Positions 15,558-24,988 are shown, counted from the stretch's first letter. The stretch: DNA of 64,000 nt from Paenibacillus agri (GCF_013359945.1 NZ_JABWCS010000221.1:1-64000); one strand, 5' to 3'. The notes: generated by a model not told the origin, from the sequence alone. Numbers and translations are program-made.

Positions 15558-16778
15558 TCAACGGAACAGCCGCGGGGTGGTATGTTTATACAATCTAATC
15601 CGCACCCAGAACATATTGATCAGGAGCAGACTGCCTGAAATGATGAAAAGTCCCTCGATCCCGATATACCCGGACAGGAAGCCGCCGATCATAGCACCCA
15701 GCATATTGCCAAGGGCTAGAGTGCTGCTGTTGAAGCCAAAGGCGCGGCTTTCCTTGCCGTCAGGCGTGTACGTACGGATAAGAGCGTTGACACTGGGCAG
15801 CAGTCCGCCCATGAACACACCCATCAGAAAGCGGATGATGATCAGTTGCCATACAGTCGTTACAAAAGCCTGCGGGATCAGGAACACAGCGGCTCCGATC
15901 AAGGCATAAGTTAGAATGCGATGCGCTCCAATTTTGTCACTTAGCTTGCCCAGGACAGGAGACGCCAGCATATTCGATACGCCAGTGACCGCGCTGACCA
16001 TACCGGCCCAAAAGGCGATGTTGACGGCAGTTCCATTCAGCTTCTCTACATACAAAGGCAGCAGCGTCATGGGACTGATCATGGCGAACTGCAGCAGGAA
16101 CGTAATACCGAACAAAGCAGGCAATTGAGGAACCTTCGTGAGCTCCTTCAAGCCAGCCAGCACCGAAATCTGCGGTACATGTGCGGCTTCCTGCCGGTCG
16201 AACTTTTCTTTAACAAGGAAGAGTGCCAGTAATGAGGCGATAAAGAGCAATGCGCCTACGACATAAAAAATCGGGCGGAATCCAATCCAGTCGGCCAGCA
16301 GACCACCGATCAGCGGCCCCAGAATAGTACCCGCCACCGAACCGGACTGCATGAGGCCCATCGCAAAGCCCATGCGGTTCTTCGGCGTTGTGCCGGAGAC
16401 GAGAGCGATGGAGGCGGGATTGAACCCGGAAATCGTACCGTTCAACAGGCGCAGTAGCAGCAGCTGCATTGGGGTCTGGGCAAAGCCCATCAGCACGATG
16501 ACAATCGCCATGCCGAAGCTGGAGCGCAGCAGCATGATTTTGCGTCCGTATTTGTCGGCCAGCTTGCCCCAAAGGGGCTGAAACAGAAACGAGGTCAGGA
16601 AATTGGCGGCAAAAATAAGGCCGGCCCAGATTCCGATCGAATGTTCGCCCTGCACGCCAAGATCCTTGGCAAGGTACAGTGTCAGAAATGGTGTGATCAT
16701 CGTCATGCCTGCGTTGACCAGAAATTGTCCAAACCAAAGCACCATGAGATTGACTTTCCAAGTCTCCCAATTCTTCAA
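15558..16778 (-). CDS. MFS multidrug-type exporter
   Basis: Inner-membrane H+-coupled exporter of 406 residues with about twelve hydrophobic segments. Motif A GKLADKYGRK is in loop 2-3, and LLRLLNGTISGFNPA and GSVAGTILGPLIGGLLAD are typical of drug:H+ antiporter-1 members. Substrate unknown. The start is TTG 16778 with AAGGAAGTG about nine bases upstream. A promoter on the minus strand may use TTGCAC and an extended -10 TGATATACT. The 226-bp gap to hemE is divergent and holds the TGTCAT repeats. Confidence 0.85.
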   Translation of the reverse strand: MKNWETWKVNLMVLWFGQFLVNAGMTMITPFLTLYLAKDLGVQGEHSIGIWAGLIFAANFLTSFLFQPLWGKLADKYGRKIMLLRSSFGMAIVIVLMGFAQTPMQLLLLRLLNGTISGFNPASIALVSGTTPKNRMGFAMGLMQSGSVAGTILGPLIGGLLADWIGFRPIFYVVGALLFIASLLALFLVKEKFDRQEAAHVPQISVLAGLKELTKVPQLPALFGITFLLQFAMISPMTLLPLYVEKLNGTAVNIAFWAGMVSAVTGVSNMLASPVLGKLSDKIGAHRILTYALIGAAVFLIPQAFVTTVWQLIIIRFLMGVFMGGLLPSVNALIRTYTPDGKESRAFGFNSSTLALGNMLGAMIGGFLSGYIGIEGLFIISGSLLLINMFWVRIRLYKHTTPRLFR

Positions 16779-16879
16779 AGTGCTTCACTTCCTTTCAGGG
16801 AAATCATAGGAATAAAAATTCACGAAAAATTGACATTCTATCAGTATATCACATTTTTCGACATCTCCGGTGCAACACT

Positions 16880-16907
16880 TGTCATAGTAATGTCATAGGA
16901 TTGTCAT
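16880..16907. promoter_or_regulatory. Three TGTCAT direct repeats at 11-bp period
   Basis: TGTCAT occurs at 16880-16885, 16891-16896 and 16902-16907, each exactly 11 bp apart. The last ends 19 bp before the hemE -35 box. Such spacing is typical of sites for OmpR/PhoB-type response regulators that activate from just upstream of -35. The regulator is unknown. Confidence 0.55.
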
Positions 16908-16926
16908 TCGGCTGGGGGTGTGGCGG

Positions 16927-16955
16927 TTGTTACATCCCTGCAAAAAGGGCATAAT
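16927..16955 (+). promoter_or_regulatory. Promoter of hemEHY
   Basis: TTGTTA (16927-16932) and CATAAT (16950-16955) with a 17-bp spacer, 50 bp before the hemE start. Confidence 0.6.
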
Positions 16956-17004
16956 AGGTAATATGTGAATTTTTGATTTTATTAAATCTTATGGAGATAT
17001 TATC

Positions 17005-18057
17005 ATGACCTACAATGATACTTTTATCCGTGCCTGCAGGAAGCAGAACACGGAACACGTTCCCGTATGGTACATGCGGCAGGCCGGTCGTTATGATCCC
17101 GACTACCGTAAAATCAAGGAGAAATATTCGCTCCTCGAGATCTGCAGACAGCCCGAGCTGGCCGCGGAAGTTACTATGATGCCTGTGAAGAAGCTGGGTG
17201 TGGACGCAGCGATTTTATATTCGGATATTATGAATCCTGTGGCTTCCATCGGGGTGGACTTTGACATTGTCAAAAACATCGGGCCGGTGATCGAGAATCC
17301 GATCCGCAGCGCAGCTGATGTGGACAAGCTGAAGCCGATTGACATTGAGGGCGACCTAAGCCACATTTTGGAAACGATCTCTATTTTGGAGAAGGAACTG
17401 GATGTGCCTTTGATCACGTTTGCTGGTGCACCTTTTACGATTGCCAGTTATTTAATTGAAGGCAGACCGTCCAAGAGCTATATCCGTACTAAAGAGATGA
17501 TGTACAGTGAGCCCCAGGTATGGGAAAAGCTGATGAACAAACTGGGCGATATGGTCATTGCTTATTTGCGCAGTCATGTCCGTAGCGGTGGCAAGGCGTT
17601 CCAGTTGTTTGACAGCTGGGTAGGCTCCTTGGCGCCTCGGGATTTCGAGATCTATGTGCTGCCGACGATTCAGCGCATTTTTGCCGAGTTGTCCGATTTG
17701 GACGTACCGAAAATTTATTTCCCGGGCGTGAGCTCGGGTGAATTGCTGCCAAGCCTTCAAGGCCTTCAAGCTGATGTCATCGGCCTGGACTGGCGGGTAA
17801 GTCTGACCGAAGGACGGCGTAGACTGGGCGGCAAGTTCTCAGTACAAGGTAATCTGGACCCTTACCTGCTGACCGCGCCAATGGATCTGCTCAAGGAGCG
17901 GGCCAAAGACCTGATTGATGAAGGTGTGCTGGAGCCGGGTTATGTATTCAACCTGGGTCATGGCTTATTCCCCGAGGCTTCACTGGACAAGCTAAGGGAA
18001 TTGACAGAATATATTCACGAGTATTCGGCCGGTGTATTGGCGGGAGCTGGCAAATAA
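17005..18057 (+). CDS. hemE: Uroporphyrinogen III decarboxylase
   Basis: Converts uroporphyrinogen III to coproporphyrinogen III by removing four carboxyl groups. 350 residues, full length. N-terminal VWYMRQAGRYDPDYR carries the conserved substrate-binding Arg residues, ILYSDIM the catalytic Asp, followed by FAGAPFTIASYLIEG, QLFDSWVGSLAP and the C-terminal FNLGHGLFP. GGAG precedes the ATG by about nine bases. First gene of hemE-hemH-hemY. Confidence 0.96.
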   Translation: MTYNDTFIRACRKQNTEHVPVWYMRQAGRYDPDYRKIKEKYSLLEICRQPELAAEVTMMPVKKLGVDAAILYSDIMNPVASIGVDFDIVKNIGPVIENPIRSAADVDKLKPIDIEGDLSHILETISILEKELDVPLITFAGAPFTIASYLIEGRPSKSYIRTKEMMYSEPQVWEKLMNKLGDMVIAYLRSHVRSGGKAFQLFDSWVGSLAPRDFEIYVLPTIQRIFAELSDLDVPKIYFPGVSSGELLPSLQGLQADVIGLDWRVSLTEGRRRLGGKFSVQGNLDPYLLTAPMDLLKERAKDLIDEGVLEPGYVFNLGHGLFPEASLDKLRELTEYIHEYSAGVLAGAGK

Positions 18058-18104
18058 CGTTCCCGAACAACCGGATCTAAAACTTACTAAAGGGGATGGA
18101 AAAC

Positions 18105-19061
18105 GTGACAACAAAAATTGGTGTTTTAGTCATGTCGTACGGCACTCCTGAAAGCCTGGATAATGTAGAAGCTTACTATACGCATATTCGTCGCGGCAAT
18201 GCTCCGTCAGCAGAACAGCTCAAAGAACTGAAGGATCGTTACGAAGCGATTGTCGGTGGTGTATTTCCACTGAGAGAGAACACGGACCGTCAGGTTGAGG
18301 CGTTGGAGGCCAAGTTGAACGAGGATAAAGGCGGGCGCGATCTGGAATTCGTCTGTTACCAGGGTTTGAAGCATGCCCGTCCGTTTATTGAGGATGGCGT
18401 GGAAGCGATGGCGAAGGCAGGCATTACACAAGCTGTAGGGATTGTGCTGGCGCCCCACTATTCGGTTATGAGTGTAGGTACCTATATCAAGCGGGCACAG
18501 GCTAAGGCTGAGGAATGCGGCGTTAACATGTCGTTCGTCGAGAGTTACCATATGCATCCTGAACTTATAGATGTGCTGAGCCGGAGAGTGACAGCCAAGA
18601 TGGATCAGTATGTGGAGGCGGGGGCGGCACGTGACGAGATCCGTGTTCTGTTCAGCGCTCATAGCTTGCCGGAACGCATCCTGGCCATGGGTGATCCGTA
18701 TGTTGACCAGTTGATGGAGACATCCAAGGCCATCGCGGACAAAGCAGGTGTGGCTTCATGGCAATTCACATGGCAAAGTGCAGGGCGCACGGCTGAGCCT
18801 TGGCTGGGCCCGGATATCCTTGACACATTACGCGATCTCAGCAAGGAACAGGTGGAATACGTGCTGTCTGCACCAATCGGTTTCGTGTCTGATCATTTGG
18901 AGGTCTTGTATGACCTTGATATCGAAGCAACGGCAATCGCTGCCGAGCTGGATATGCGTTTTACGCGGACTGAATCGCTGAACAGCGATCCGGCTTACAT
19001 GTCTGTTCTGAGCGATGTCGTATTAAGCCAGGTGAACCAGATGAAGGTGACCCAGCCATGA
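18105..19061 (+). CDS. hemH: Coproporphyrin ferrochelatase
   Basis: Inserts Fe(II) into the porphyrin. In monoderm bacteria the substrate is coproporphyrin III (CpfC), which I infer here from the hemE-H-Y order. 318 residues. Markers are VLVMSYGTPE, YYTHIRRG, LAPHYSVMSVGTY with the active-site His, LFSAHSLPERI and PIGFVSDHLEVLYDLD with the metal-facing Glu. GTG 18105 is preferred because AGGGG lies about ten bases upstream; ATG 18096 abuts that site. The gene overlaps hemY by 4 bp (ATGA). Confidence 0.95.
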   Translation: MTTKIGVLVMSYGTPESLDNVEAYYTHIRRGNAPSAEQLKELKDRYEAIVGGVFPLRENTDRQVEALEAKLNEDKGGRDLEFVCYQGLKHARPFIEDGVEAMAKAGITQAVGIVLAPHYSVMSVGTYIKRAQAKAEECGVNMSFVESYHMHPELIDVLSRRVTAKMDQYVEAGAARDEIRVLFSAHSLPERILAMGDPYVDQLMETSKAIADKAGVASWQFTWQSAGRTAEPWLGPDILDTLRDLSKEQVEYVLSAPIGFVSDHLEVLYDLDIEATAIAAELDMRFTRTESLNSDPAYMSVLSDVVLSQVNQMKVTQP

Positions 19062-20485
19062 CCGCTTCCCCCAGGAAGATCGTCATTATCGGCGGAGGCC
19101 TGAGCGGCCTCAGCGCCGCTTTTTATGTGCGCAAGTTCTATAAAGAGGCTGGGGTAATCCCCGATATCGTATTGATCGAAAAGGATAAGACGTTAGGCGG
19201 CAAGATTGAGACCTTGCACCGGGATGGCTTCGTCATCGAGAAAGGCCCGGATTCCTTCCTGGCCCGCAAAACGGCGATGAGCGATCTGGCAAAGGAACTG
19301 GAGCTTGACCATGAACTGGTTACCACCAATCCCAATGCCAAGAAAACCTACATCTTGCAACGTGGCAAGCTTCATCCAATGCCGGCGGGCCTGGTGCTCG
19401 GTATTCCTACAGAGATTGGACCGTTTCTGAAAAGCGGGCTCGTATCCTTCAGCGGTAAGGCTCGGGCAATGATGGACTTTATCCTCCCGCCAAAGCGCAG
19501 CAAAGAGGATGAATCCCTTGGGTCGCTAATTGAGCGCCGGCTTGGAACAGAGGTCCTGGAGAACATGACCGAGCCACTGCTTGCCGGGATTTATGCGGGG
19601 GACATGCGCAAGATCAGCCTGCAGGCGACCTTTCCGCAGTTCGGCGATGTGGAGCGGCAGTACGGCAGCCTGATTCGCGGGATGACCACTGGGCGCAAGC
19701 CGGCTGAGACGCATACCGGAACTAAGAAAAGTGCCTTTTTGACCTTCACCAAGGGACTACAGAGCCTCGTGCACGGATTGATTCATGAACTGCATGATGT
19801 GGAGCAGCGCACAGAAGTTGCAGCAGCTTCCATTAAAGTACATAGTGGGTCTGATCGTACTCACCGCTATGAAATTGTGTTAGATAACGGTGAGAGTTTG
19901 CAAGCGGATGATATATACGTAACGACGCAAAATTTTGCCGCTGCAGAACTGCTGCGTCCGCATGTCGATGTATCAGCACTGGATGCAGTGAACTATGTCT
20001 CCGTGGCAAATGTGGTCATGGCATTCAATAAGCAAGATACAGTCGGCGAGTATGATGGTTCCGGCTTTCTCGTTCCGCGTAAGGAAGGTCGTAACATTAC
20101 GGCGTGTACCTGGACTTCATCCAAATGGCTGCATACCAGCCCTGATGACAAGGTTCTGCTGCGGTGCTATGTCGGACGTTCCGGTGATGAACAGAATGTA
20201 GAGCTGCCCGACGACGCATTGGCAGAACTGGTACGCAAGGATCTGCGTGAGATCATGGGCATTACTGCGAAGCCTCTGTTTACAGAAATCACCCGTCTGC
20301 GGCATTCGATGCCGCAATACCCGGTAGGCCATCCGGCCGCGATTGCCCGGCTTCGTAGTGAGATGGCAGAGAGTCTACCCGGGGTGTATGCTTTCGGTGC
20401 TGGATATGACGGTATTGGCATGCCGGACTGCATCAAGCAGGCCAAGCTTTTGGCCGAAGCCGCTGCGGGTGCTTTGAAGGAATAG
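19058..20485 (+). CDS. hemY: Coproporphyrinogen III / protoporphyrinogen oxidase
   Basis: FAD enzyme of 475 residues that oxidises the porphyrinogen macrocycle with O2. In the Firmicute route it acts on coproporphyrinogen III (CgoX). Seen: FAD motif VIIGGGLSGLSAAFYVRK near the start, LGGKIETLHRDGFVIEKGPD, and the C-terminal FAD segment PGVYAFGAGYDGIGMPDC. The ATG overlaps the hemH stop, so translation is coupled. The final gene of the route (chdC/hemQ) is not in this window. A dispersed repeat and a terminator follow. Confidence 0.95.
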   Translation: MTASPRKIVIIGGGLSGLSAAFYVRKFYKEAGVIPDIVLIEKDKTLGGKIETLHRDGFVIEKGPDSFLARKTAMSDLAKELELDHELVTTNPNAKKTYILQRGKLHPMPAGLVLGIPTEIGPFLKSGLVSFSGKARAMMDFILPPKRSKEDESLGSLIERRLGTEVLENMTEPLLAGIYAGDMRKISLQATFPQFGDVERQYGSLIRGMTTGRKPAETHTGTKKSAFLTFTKGLQSLVHGLIHELHDVEQRTEVAAASIKVHSGSDRTHRYEIVLDNGESLQADDIYVTTQNFAAAELLRPHVDVSALDAVNYVSVANVVMAFNKQDTVGEYDGSGFLVPRKEGRNITACTWTSSKWLHTSPDDKVLLRCYVGRSGDEQNVELPDDALAELVRKDLREIMGITAKPLFTEITRLRHSMPQYPVGHPAAIARLRSEMAESLPGVYAFGAGYDGIGMPDCIKQAKLLAEAAAGALKE

Positions 20486-20500
20486 TTGGTTTGCCTGCCC

Positions 20501-20695
20501 GACTAACAGCATTTTTGTATCCTATATTTCCTTAGAATAGGCAAATAAGAGGAATAAAAACATTTTTGTATCTTATTTTCCGAAAAATACGCTTAAAGGG
20601 GTTATTCTGCAGGATTTAAGGTACAATATTGTCCTTAATTTCCATCAACCCCTTGTAGCAGCGTGTTTAAGGTACAAAAATGTCGTTAATCACAT
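20501..20695 (+). repeat. Dispersed ~190-bp intergenic element, copy A2
   Basis: Units read CAGCATTTTTGTATCCTA (20507), AACATTTTTGTATCTTA (20559), TTTAAGGTACAATATTGTCC (20615) and TTTAAGGTACAAAAATGTCG (20667): two forward, then two reverse. It begins about 15 bp after the hemY stop. The spacer GGCAAATAAGAGGAATAA matches copy A1. Confidence 0.85.
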
Positions 20696-20766
20696 TTTGT
20701 TGGTATAACCTATCTTTTTTCTTTATTTGTTATTTTGATAAATTCTATATTTATATAGAATTTGAG

Positions 20767-20804
20767 AAAGGTGAGGCGTACTTCTAACGCCTCACCTTTT
20801 TTTT
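20767..20804 (+). terminator. Terminator downstream of hemEHY
   Basis: AAAGGTGAGGCG pairs with CGCCTCACCTTT around TACTTCTAA, then a long T-run. It lies 280 bp after hemY, beyond repeat A2, so the repeat is probably transcribed with the operon. Confidence 0.9.
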
Positions 20805-21095
20805 GAACCTTAATTAAGCTCCTCTCTAAAAATCAGATGTTGACATTACGCGGGCGTTTGAGCGGAGGATCGGAGGGATTCTGGAGAAACGTTAGTGTTC
20901 ACCTTTAAAGCCGGATTTCAACCTAGGTTTGTTTATGCAATCAAGAAATCGGGCTTTAACAGTGATCGTAAGAACCCACCGCACTGTAGCGATCGATTGA
21001 AGCATCAACCGCTGATTTTGGTTTTGAGCTTCAAAGCAGCCCTATTAAATGCAATTGGCAATTCTACCATTTGCGGGGACAAGCCCGTGATATGG
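20805..21095. other. Intergenic region before the capA-like gene
   Basis: No RNA motif is recognised in the roughly 290 bp. A frame at 20895-21224 has no ribosome binding site, runs into the next gene and looks random, so it is not called. Confidence 0.4.
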
Positions 21096-21101
21096 TATAA
21101 T
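21096..21101 (+). promoter_or_regulatory. Extended -10 promoter of the capA-like gene
   Basis: TGGTATAAT has the TGn extension plus a perfect TATAAT (21096-21101), 39 bp before the start codon. No good -35 is visible. Confidence 0.5.
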
Positions 21102-21139
21102 AGAAACAATTTTAAACACAAAGGAGAACCATTGTACCC

Positions 21140-22657
21140 ATGTATTCGCCGCGATCAAGCGCCAGACGTAAAGATAAACCGAACAGACGTCGTCGTAGAA
21201 CCATCTGGGCTTGGATTAATGTAATTTTACTATTGATGATTACCGCCGCATTGACTTATGGTTTTACCAGCGAACATGGTTATAGATCTTCCTCACCGCC
21301 TCTAGTGGCACAGGCTACTGACTCCCCTTCCCCGGATCCGGCGGTGCAGGAGAGTGACCCGCCGGCCTCGCCGAACAATGAAGACGAAGCGGCAGTCACA
21401 CCCGAAGTTACGGCAACACCAGAAGTAACGCCAGAACCTGAAGTAACAGCAACACCTGAGGTAACGGCAATAGTGGCACCAACGGCAACACCGATACCGG
21501 GCAGCACCCCGGAAGACGCTTCAGGTGCCGGGGATACCAACGGTAAGGCTGGAGGGCAGGCTTCCACAGGGGACAGTTCCTCACCTACTGACACCGGAGG
21601 GAAGAACGGAACTGACAGTAAGACCCCTTCTGACAACAAGACGGGAGATGCGCAGGGCAAAGACAGTAATTTCATTGCAGGACTGCCTGAAGGCCTGGCA
21701 GGGGAACGTACGGTTAAGATGAGTTTTGCCGGGGATGTGATCTTCTCCGGCAAAGCTGGAGAACTGCTCAAGCAGAAAGGTTATGATTATTCGTATTCCG
21801 CGCTCGGCGGAATGTTCAAGAAGGATGATCTTACCGTGGTGAACCTGGAGACACCGATCACGACCAGGGGAGTTGGCGCTCAGAATAAACAATTTGTATT
21901 CAAAGGTGCGCCTGAAGCACTGGACGCTCTGAAGGCAGCTGGCATTGACGCTGTGAATCTCGCTAATAACCATACCCTGGATCAGGGACAGGAGGGCCTT
22001 AGAGATACAATGGCTCACCTGGATAAGCGAGGTATTCCCCATGTCGGTGCAGGCCTCAATAGCAAGGAGGCGTATAGCGCGCAATATTTTGAACGCAATG
22101 GTATCAAGATCGCGCTGCTGGGATTCACACGGGTGATGCCGGTCATGGATTGGAAGGCGGGGCCGAACACTCCGGGTGTCGCCTCTGTCTACGATAGTGC
22201 AGAAGGACTTCAAGCAATTGCTGCTGCCAAGAAGAAGGCGGACCTGGTGGTTGTAGTTGTGCACTGGGGTAAGGAACGTGTGGATCAATATGACAGTGTT
22301 CAGCAGAAGCTGGGCCATAGCTTTATAGATGCGGGAGCGGATCTCGTCATTGGCGGACATCCCCATGTGCTGCAGGGCATAGAGCCTTACAAAGGCAAAT
22401 GGATTGCCTACAGCACGGGTAATTTTATTTTCACCAAAGGCTCCATCCCCACTACCTGGGAGACAGCGGTTTTTCAGGCTGAGTGTAATATCAAAGGGCA
22501 ATGCTCGATGCAACTCAAACCGATGGATGCTGAGCTGGCCCGCCCTGTCCCAATGAATGATGTGGCAGGAGGTATTCTCCTGAAGCGAATCGAGTCCTTG
22601 TCTTCCGGTCTTGTGCGGATTGGTGCTGACGGCAAAGTGACTCAGAAGGTAAAATAA
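21140..22657 (+). CDS. CapA/PgsA-family protein with Thr/Pro-rich stalk
   Basis: 505 residues. A very basic N-terminus (ARRKDKPNRRRRR) precedes one membrane segment at about 24-43, then about 145 residues of low-complexity Pro/Thr/Glu/Ser stalk with TPEVTA repeats. The calcineurin-like metallophosphatase domain of the CapA family begins near 192: SFAGDVIFSG, VVNLETPIT, NLANNHTLDQG, VVVHWGKE and IGGHPHVLQGIE. PgsA/CapA proteins take part in poly-gamma-glutamate export, but no pgsBC genes are adjacent, so the function is open. AAGGAG lies 13 bases before the ATG. Confidence 0.87.
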   Translation: MYSPRSSARRKDKPNRRRRRTIWAWINVILLLMITAALTYGFTSEHGYRSSSPPLVAQATDSPSPDPAVQESDPPASPNNEDEAAVTPEVTATPEVTPEPEVTATPEVTAIVAPTATPIPGSTPEDASGAGDTNGKAGGQASTGDSSSPTDTGGKNGTDSKTPSDNKTGDAQGKDSNFIAGLPEGLAGERTVKMSFAGDVIFSGKAGELLKQKGYDYSYSALGGMFKKDDLTVVNLETPITTRGVGAQNKQFVFKGAPEALDALKAAGIDAVNLANNHTLDQGQEGLRDTMAHLDKRGIPHVGAGLNSKEAYSAQYFERNGIKIALLGFTRVMPVMDWKAGPNTPGVASVYDSAEGLQAIAAAKKKADLVVVVVHWGKERVDQYDSVQQKLGHSFIDAGADLVIGGHPHVLQGIEPYKGKWIAYSTGNFIFTKGSIPTTWETAVFQAECNIKGQCSMQLKPMDAELARPVPMNDVAGGILLKRIESLSSGLVRIGADGKVTQKVK

Positions 22658-22735
22658 TAAATGCTAAGCGCGGAACTGGAAAAATTGCATAAATAGCGGT
22701 CGCTTGCAGATGTGAATGGTTAGAGGGGGATAAGG

Positions 22736-23467
22736 ATGAAGAACCCTTGTGTGGCGCACCGGGGATTTTCCGGTAAGGCACCGGAGAATACGCTGGCCGC
22801 TGTTCGGATGGCGCTAGAGCTCCCCTTTGTGCGCTGGATGGAGATTGATGTTCAGCTATCACGGGACGGCGTACCGGTGGTCATTCATGATTACACTCTG
22901 GATCGGACCACCAACGGGCACGGTAAGGTCAGGGAGATGAACTGGGAGGGGATTCGTCGGCTGGATGCTGGCGGCTGGAAAGGAAGGGCTTTTCGTGGCG
23001 AGAAAGTACCTTCGCTGGATGAAGTGCTGGCGCTGGTGTCGGGCAAGCTACGCCTGAACATTGAGCTCAAAACCGTAAACGATATGTACCCCGGTCTTGA
23101 GCAGGCGGTCATCGATCAGGTTAACGCCCGCAATATGCGCGATGAGGTTGTCCTGACTTCGTTTGATCATGGGGCATTGCAGAGAATCAAGGCGCTGGAC
23201 CCCCGTTTCAGAACGGGGCTGATCTATGATTCCAGGTCGGGTGACCCGGTCTCGAAGTTGCAGGAGCTGCAATGTTCCTTCCTTTCCATCCGCTTTTCAC
23301 GACTGAATCCGCTTATGGCCAGCCTGCTGGCGGAGCAAGGTATCCAGGTGATGGCCTGGACAGTGAATAAAGCACGGGAGATGCGTCGCTTGGCAGCCAT
23401 GCATTCTGATATAATGATTTGTACGAACCGTCCTGATCTATGGGGCGATACGTTCATTGGAAAATAA
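22736..23467 (+). CDS. Glycerophosphodiester phosphodiesterase
   Basis: Hydrolyses glycerophosphodiesters to glycerol-3-phosphate and an alcohol. 243 residues with no signal peptide, so cytosolic (UgpQ-like). GDPD motifs: AHRGFSGKAPENT with the HR and E-N pair, WMEIDVQLSRDGVPVVIHD with the metal-binding E-x-D and catalytic His, LNIELKT, and AWTVN near the end. The start follows AGAGGGGGATAAGG. It is followed after 41 bp by the FAH-family gene in the same direction. Confidence 0.92.
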   Translation: MKNPCVAHRGFSGKAPENTLAAVRMALELPFVRWMEIDVQLSRDGVPVVIHDYTLDRTTNGHGKVREMNWEGIRRLDAGGWKGRAFRGEKVPSLDEVLALVSGKLRLNIELKTVNDMYPGLEQAVIDQVNARNMRDEVVLTSFDHGALQRIKALDPRFRTGLIYDSRSGDPVSKLQELQCSFLSIRFSRLNPLMASLLAEQGIQVMAWTVNKAREMRRLAAMHSDIMICTNRPDLWGDTFIGK

Positions 23468-23508
23468 ATGAATTTAACAATCAACAGGAAAGAGAGCTGA
23501 ATTTATCC

Positions 23509-24132
23509 ATGTGCGCGGCTATAAATAATCTGTATTGTGTCGGACGAAATTACTTGCTACATGCAGAAGAACTGGGCAACAAGGTCCCGGCTGAGCCGCT
23601 GATCTTTCTGAAGCCCTCTCATGCGGCAGTTCCTCTTGATAAAGCCATTATCCAGCTTCCGAAGGATGCCGGTCAGGTTCATTTTGAAGGCGAGCTTGTC
23701 CTGCGTATCGCACGTGATTATGTGCCGGGAATGAGTGTGGAGGAACTGGTGGATGTGATGGCCTTGGGACTGGACTTCACGTTGCGTGATGTGCAGAATG
23801 ACCTGAAGAAGAAAGGTCTGCCGTGGACTGCAGCCAAGGGCTTCAAGAATTCGGCTCCATTGACCCCGTATATTGCTTTTCCCGACCAGGATGAGCTGGA
23901 GGCTACGGATTTTGTGATTTTGAAAAATGGTGATGAAGTGCAGCGCGGCAACGTGAAGGATATGATTTTCTCCCTCCAGAAAATCGTTGACTTTATTGCT
24001 GCCCGCTACGGGCTGGGCAAAAATGATCTAATCTTCACCGGAACCCCTGCGGGTGTAGGACCAGCAGTCACTGGTGATTCCTTTGAATTATATTGGGGAG
24101 AAAGGCTGCTCGGCACCTGCCTGATCGGCTAG
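23509..24132 (+). CDS. Fumarylacetoacetate hydrolase family protein
   Basis: 207 residues covering the whole FAH catalytic domain. Markers: YCVGRNYLLHAEELGN, FLKPSHAAV, HFEGELVLRIA with the metal-binding E-x-E, LGLDFTLRDVQ with the metal Asp, and IFTGTPAGVGP. Relatives include acylpyruvate hydrolases (YcgM) and oxaloacetate-related enzymes; substrate is not readable. The ATG at 23509 gives the usual short N-terminus, though its ribosome binding site (AGGAAAGAGAG) is about 13 bases away. A longer frame overlaps the upstream gene. Confidence 0.85.
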   Translation: MCAAINNLYCVGRNYLLHAEELGNKVPAEPLIFLKPSHAAVPLDKAIIQLPKDAGQVHFEGELVLRIARDYVPGMSVEELVDVMALGLDFTLRDVQNDLKKKGLPWTAAKGFKNSAPLTPYIAFPDQDELEATDFVILKNGDEVQRGNVKDMIFSLQKIVDFIAARYGLGKNDLIFTGTPAGVGPAVTGDSFELYWGERLLGTCLIG

Positions 24133-24169
24133 TGCGGGAAGCAACCCTATCGTGGCAGGAGTTGAAATC

Positions 24170-24973
24170 ATGCAGCTTATAATCGGGGCCTGTGGTGCTC
24201 TGCTGGTCGCCGGAGCCGCGTATTGGAGACAGTCGCTGAGCCTCTCGGGTATGCTGGCGGCAGTGCTGATGGGCACGATTTATTTTGGAGCAGGCAACGC
24301 ATTCTGGTTTGGCGTTCTGCTGTTATTCTTTATTACCTCAAGCTTGCTGTCCAAGCTTAAGCACGATAACAAGGCAGAGCTGGAAGAGACGTATGCCAAG
24401 ACGGGCCGCCGCGATGCCGGGCAGGTATTCGCCAATGGCGGGATCGGCATGCTGGTTGTGCTGCTGAATGCCTTGTATCCGCTGGAACTGTGGAGCTTTC
24501 TGTTCATCGGCGTAATGGCTACCGTAACCTCGGATACTTGGGCTACAGAGATTGGCACGCTTAGCAAAAAGCAGCCACGCTCCGTGCTCACGGGCAAAGT
24601 GCTGCCTGCAGGTGCCTCTGGCGGAGTGTCGCTCTTGGGAACACTGGCGGCTGGTGCCGGGGGTGTCCTGATCGGTGCAGGCTCATGGCTGCTTCAGAAG
24701 GGTGCCGGAATGGCGGATCAGGCTTTCTGGACGCTGGTGCTAGCCGGGCTGTTAGGCGGGCTTGCAGGAGCTTTTGCCGACTCGTTCCTCGGTGCAACTG
24801 TACAGCAGATGAATCGCTGCACAGTCTGCGGCCGTGAGGTAGAGAGTCCGCAGCACTGCGGCGTTCCTGCCGTACACGCCCGTGGTTGGCGCTGGATGAC
24901 CAATGATGCAGTTAATGCCATCAGCTCGGCGGTTGGCGGGATCGTGGCTCTGCTGGTTGGACTTGCCTGGTGA
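24170..24973 (+). CDS. DUF92 family integral membrane protein
   Basis: 267 residues with about six hydrophobic segments. DUF92 signatures: GTIYFGAGNAFWFGVLLLFF, RDAGQVFANGGIG, MATVTSDTWATEIG, ADSFLGATVQ and a C-terminal NDAVNAISSAVGG. Plant and cyanobacterial relatives (VTE6) phosphorylate phytyl phosphate; a prenyl-phosphate role here is only an inference. The Cys pair in NRCTVCGRE, with a later Cys, may bind metal. AGGAG lies eight bases before ATG 24170; GTG 24152 is less likely. Confidence 0.82.
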   Translation: MQLIIGACGALLVAGAAYWRQSLSLSGMLAAVLMGTIYFGAGNAFWFGVLLLFFITSSLLSKLKHDNKAELEETYAKTGRRDAGQVFANGGIGMLVVLLNALYPLELWSFLFIGVMATVTSDTWATEIGTLSKKQPRSVLTGKVLPAGASGGVSLLGTLAAGAGGVLIGAGSWLLQKGAGMADQAFWTLVLAGLLGGLAGAFADSFLGATVQQMNRCTVCGREVESPQHCGVPAVHARGWRWMTNDAVNAISSAVGGIVALLVGLAW

Positions 24974-24988
24974 ATATACAGTAAGGGG

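Noticed and set aside
20895..21224. 109-codon ORF upstream of the CapA-like gene
   Set aside because: It crosses the capA promoter and start, lacks a ribosome binding site and has random composition.
21581..22513. 310-codon minus-strand ORF opposite the CapA-like gene
   Set aside because: The plus-strand frame has clear CapA motifs; the antisense frame does not resemble a protein.
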